From the NCBI RefSeq assembly GCF_022808855.1, contig NZ_JAKZLF010000029.1, positions 1 to 64,000 on the forward strand: a stretch of DNA of 64,000 nucleotides, given 5' to 3'. The position numbers were made by a program, and so were the translations under genes. Below are positions 61,979 through 64,000 of the stretch, piece by piece. This DNA comes from Anaeromyxobacter soli (GTDB lineage: Bacteria; Myxococcota; Myxococcia; Myxococcales; Anaeromyxobacteraceae). The notes below the pieces were generated by a model. The model made no database searches. It saw nothing but the letters and a program-made list of their open reading frames with translations, and was not told where the DNA came from. Every line of letters begins with the position of its first letter. Position 1 is the stretch's first letter.

Positions 61979-63898
61979 ATGAACCGGACCTCCCCCACGG
62001 ACGAGCCCCGCGGTCCCGAGCAGGAGGACCTGACGCGCCTCGTCGGCGTGAAGCTCGGGAACTACCGGCTCGAGCGGCTCATCGGGCGCGGCCGGATGGG
62101 GGTCGTCTACCTCGCGAAGGACGAGGCGCTGCTCCGCCCCACCGCCATCAAGATCCTCTCGTGGAGAGTCGCGGACGCGCAGGGCCACGACCCCGTCCAG
62201 TGGTTCCTCACCGAGGCCCGCCTCGTCGCGCGGATCAACCACCCGCGGGTGGTCCAGATCTACGGCGCCGCGAGGCACGGCGATCACTGCTACATCGCGA
62301 TGGAGTACGTGGTCGGCTCCTCCGCCGAGGCCGTGGTCGCGGCGCGGGGGCGGCTCGCTCCGGAGGTGGCGACGGACATCCTCCTGCAGGCCGCGGCGGC
62401 GCTCGAGGCCGCTCACCGCTCCGGCGTCATCCACCGCGACGTGAAGCCCGCGAACCTGCTCGTCGGCGACGGCGGCGTCACGAAGCTCGGCGACTTCGGG
62501 ATGGCCCTCGGCTCGGCAGAGCTGCGCATCGGCACCGCCCACCTGCGCGTCGGCACGCCCTACTACACCGCTCCCGAGATCTGGAGCGGCGCCGCGGCCA
62601 CGGCGGCCTCTGACATCTACTCGCTGGGCGCGACGTACTTCCACCTGCTCACCGGCCGCCCTCCGTACCCGGGTCCCGACGTCGCGGCGGTCGAGCAGGG
62701 CCACCTCCGCGAGCGCGTGCCCGACGTCCGCGCCCTCGTGCCGAGCCTGCCCGCCTCGTGCGCCGCCCTCCTCGCTCGCGCGCTCGCGAAGGCGCCGCGG
62801 GAGCGGCACGCGTCCGCGCAGCTCCTTCTCTGGGAGGGGAGGAGGGTGCTGCAGGACATCGCGGCGGCCGGCGGGTCGCCCCGCTCCGCAGCCCCGATGA
62901 CGGCGCGTACCTCGTCGGCGCGGGCGCAGCCGCCCGCCCCCTCCACTGCCCCGGCGCCGCGCCTCCTCGCGGAGGCGCTCGGGTTCGTCCACCGCCCGTT
63001 CGTGGGCGGCGACAAGGCCGGCGGCCCGCGCGGGGGCGAGCCGTTCGCGGCGATCCGGCGAGAGCTCACCGATGCCGTCGGCGACGAGGGACGGCTCCTC
63101 GTCGCGCTCACCGGTCCGGGCGAGAGCGGGCGCACCACGCTGTGCCAGGAGCTCGCGCGTGAGCTCGCCGGCGAGCGGCTCACGCTCGTCGTGGCCGCCG
63201 CGCCCGGTGTCGATTCACGCGGCCTCGTCCAGGGCATCTGCCGCGCGGCGGGGATGGCGGAGGAGGCGTCCGAGGAGGCCTGCCTGGACGCGCTCGTCGA
63301 GCGGTTCGTCGAGGAGCAGCGCCGCCGGGCGACGCCCCTCCTCGTGCTCGACGGCGTGACCGCGGCGCCGCCCTGCGCGGCGGGGGTGGCGCGGGTCCTC
63401 GAGGCAGCGCGCTGGTCCGGATCGTTCAAGGTCCTGCTCGCGGGCGCGCCCGGGCTCGTCGAGGCCCTCGCTCGGGGTGGCATCGAGCTCCCCGAAGGGC
63501 GCGGCCCGGAGCTCGCGGTGCCGTCCCTCGATCCCCAGGTGATCGGGGCGTACGTGCGGGGCGCCATCGACGCGGCGCTCGCGCGCGGGGCCCCTCCCAT
63601 CGTGGTCTCGCCGGACGCGGTGCTCCTCCTCGCGCTTCGCTCGGACGGCGTCCTCGGCCGGGTGGACTGCATCGCCGAGAACATGCTGGTGCTCGCCGCC
63701 GCGGAGCGGCGCCGCGTCCTCCGCTCGTGGCACGCGTGGGTCGCGTCCGACGAGGAGCGCTGGTCCGAGCGCGCCGCCGCGGCGCTGCCTCGGCAGCCGG
63801 ACCGCTGGCCGCCGCCCGAGGTCGCCGACGTCATCGACGCGTGCCGCCGTGGCGCGGGCCTTCCTCCCTGGCCGCGGGGAAGGACGTCGCGAACGTGA
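61979..63898 (+). CDS. Ser/Thr protein kinase fused to a P-loop ATPase
   Basis: The 639-residue protein has a Hanks-type kinase (about 23-290) with LIGRGRMGVVYLAK, IHRDVKPANLLV near 153-164 and KLGDFGMAL near 172. After a Pro/Ala/Ser linker (about 300-335) comes an ExeA/TniB-like P-loop domain: GPGESGRTT at 379-387 has Arg385 in place of the invariant Walker A Lys, and LLVLDGV near 454 is a Walker B. There is no membrane segment. It is probably a cytoplasmic signalling switch acting with the preceding roadblock/DUF4388 protein. Confidence 0.85.
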   Translation: MNRTSPTDEPRGPEQEDLTRLVGVKLGNYRLERLIGRGRMGVVYLAKDEALLRPTAIKILSWRVADAQGHDPVQWFLTEARLVARINHPRVVQIYGAARHGDHCYIAMEYVVGSSAEAVVAARGRLAPEVATDILLQAAAALEAAHRSGVIHRDVKPANLLVGDGGVTKLGDFGMALGSAELRIGTAHLRVGTPYYTAPEIWSGAAATAASDIYSLGATYFHLLTGRPPYPGPDVAAVEQGHLRERVPDVRALVPSLPASCAALLARALAKAPRERHASAQLLLWEGRRVLQDIAAAGGSPRSAAPMTARTSSARAQPPAPSTAPAPRLLAEALGFVHRPFVGGDKAGGPRGGEPFAAIRRELTDAVGDEGRLLVALTGPGESGRTTLCQELARELAGERLTLVVAAAPGVDSRGLVQGICRAAGMAEEASEEACLDALVERFVEEQRRRATPLLVLDGVTAAPPCAAGVARVLEAARWSGSFKVLLAGAPGLVEALARGGIELPEGRGPELAVPSLDPQVIGAYVRGAIDAALARGAPPIVVSPDAVLLLALRSDGVLGRVDCIAENMLVLAAAERRRVLRSWHAWVASDEERWSERAAAALPRQPDRWPPPEVADVIDACRRGAGLPPWPRGRTSRT

Positions 63899-63965
63899 GG
63901 ACACCGATGCGAACCAGGCAGTCGCACTGCGGAACGGCCGGCCTTCCGTCGCAAGGAGCGAGCCC

Positions 63966-64000
63966 ATGTCGGACCTGACGCTGATCAGCGGTCTACCCGA
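63966..64000 (+). CDS. start of a further gene (partial)
   Basis: An ATG at 63966 with a clear Shine-Dalgarno (AAGGAGCGAGCCC) opens a frame reading MSDLTLISGLP before the window ends. It lies 67 bases after the kinase gene and may belong to the same operon. Nothing can be said about function. Confidence 0.6.
   Translation, partial: MSDLTLISGLP

Overview
The window is 64 kb of very GC-rich chromosome, densely packed with genes. I read it as a member of the Myxococcota, most likely Anaeromyxobacter or a close relative. This is an inference from gene content: two large eukaryote-like Ser/Thr kinases, many two-component proteins, a DUF4388 protein, multihaem c-type cytochromes suited to metal or extracellular respiration, and extreme G+C at third codon positions. 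I saw no rRNA, tRNA, insertion sequence, phage or CRISPR locus.

Layout. 1-3188 (minus): a nucleobase-salvage pair (UPRT-like, hpt), a small membrane protein and a methyltransferase cut by the window edge. 3243-10300 (plus): an M32 peptidase, then ispE, spoVG, prs, rplY, pth, rpsF, rpsR and rplI, ending in a strong terminator. 10403-19684: a zinc-ribbon Ser/Thr kinase (minus), then an S9 peptidase, mreB, membrane proteins and an M14 peptidase. 19794-26450: the most interesting stretch, a respiratory module. It holds a 7-haem c plus cytochrome b inner-membrane protein behind a candidate sigma-54 promoter, a 12-haem cytochrome, a histidine kinase and an NtrC-type activator. The last three genes are joined by 4-base GTGA overlaps. 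26590-38779: a Cas4-like nuclease, an orphan histidine kinase, an active/inactive M16 protease pair, a DUF5916-type outer-membrane protein, a receiver protein, glgC, ogt and add. 38904-55255: a CotH/lamin-tail lipoprotein, a PcrA/UvrD helicase, RNase J, YajQ, rimO, a membrane protein with a methyltransferase and a GT2 glycosyltransferase, a HerA-like ATPase, lolA, a Cys-rich lipoprotein and a radical SAM enzyme. 55444-64000: metH, a lower-GC GFA-family gene, a long gene-free leader with a strong promoter and a tiny coupled ORF, a roadblock/DUF4388 protein, a kinase-ATPase fusion, and the first codons of another gene.

Two genome-wide habits stand out. Genes inside operons carry good Shine-Dalgarno sequences or 4-base overlaps. 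Many genes that open a transcription unit instead have a -10-like hexamer ending only 6-12 bases before the start codon and no Shine-Dalgarno, which suggests leaderless or nearly leaderless mRNAs. GC-rich palindromes tend to sit directly behind stop codons.

The best candidate for an undescribed system is the 19794-26450 module, where a sigma-54 activator appears to be encoded next to the electron-transfer genes it may control. A second candidate, cut by the window end, is the roadblock/DUF4388 protein with the kinase-ATPase fusion. All functions are inferred from sequence motifs read by eye; no database search was run.
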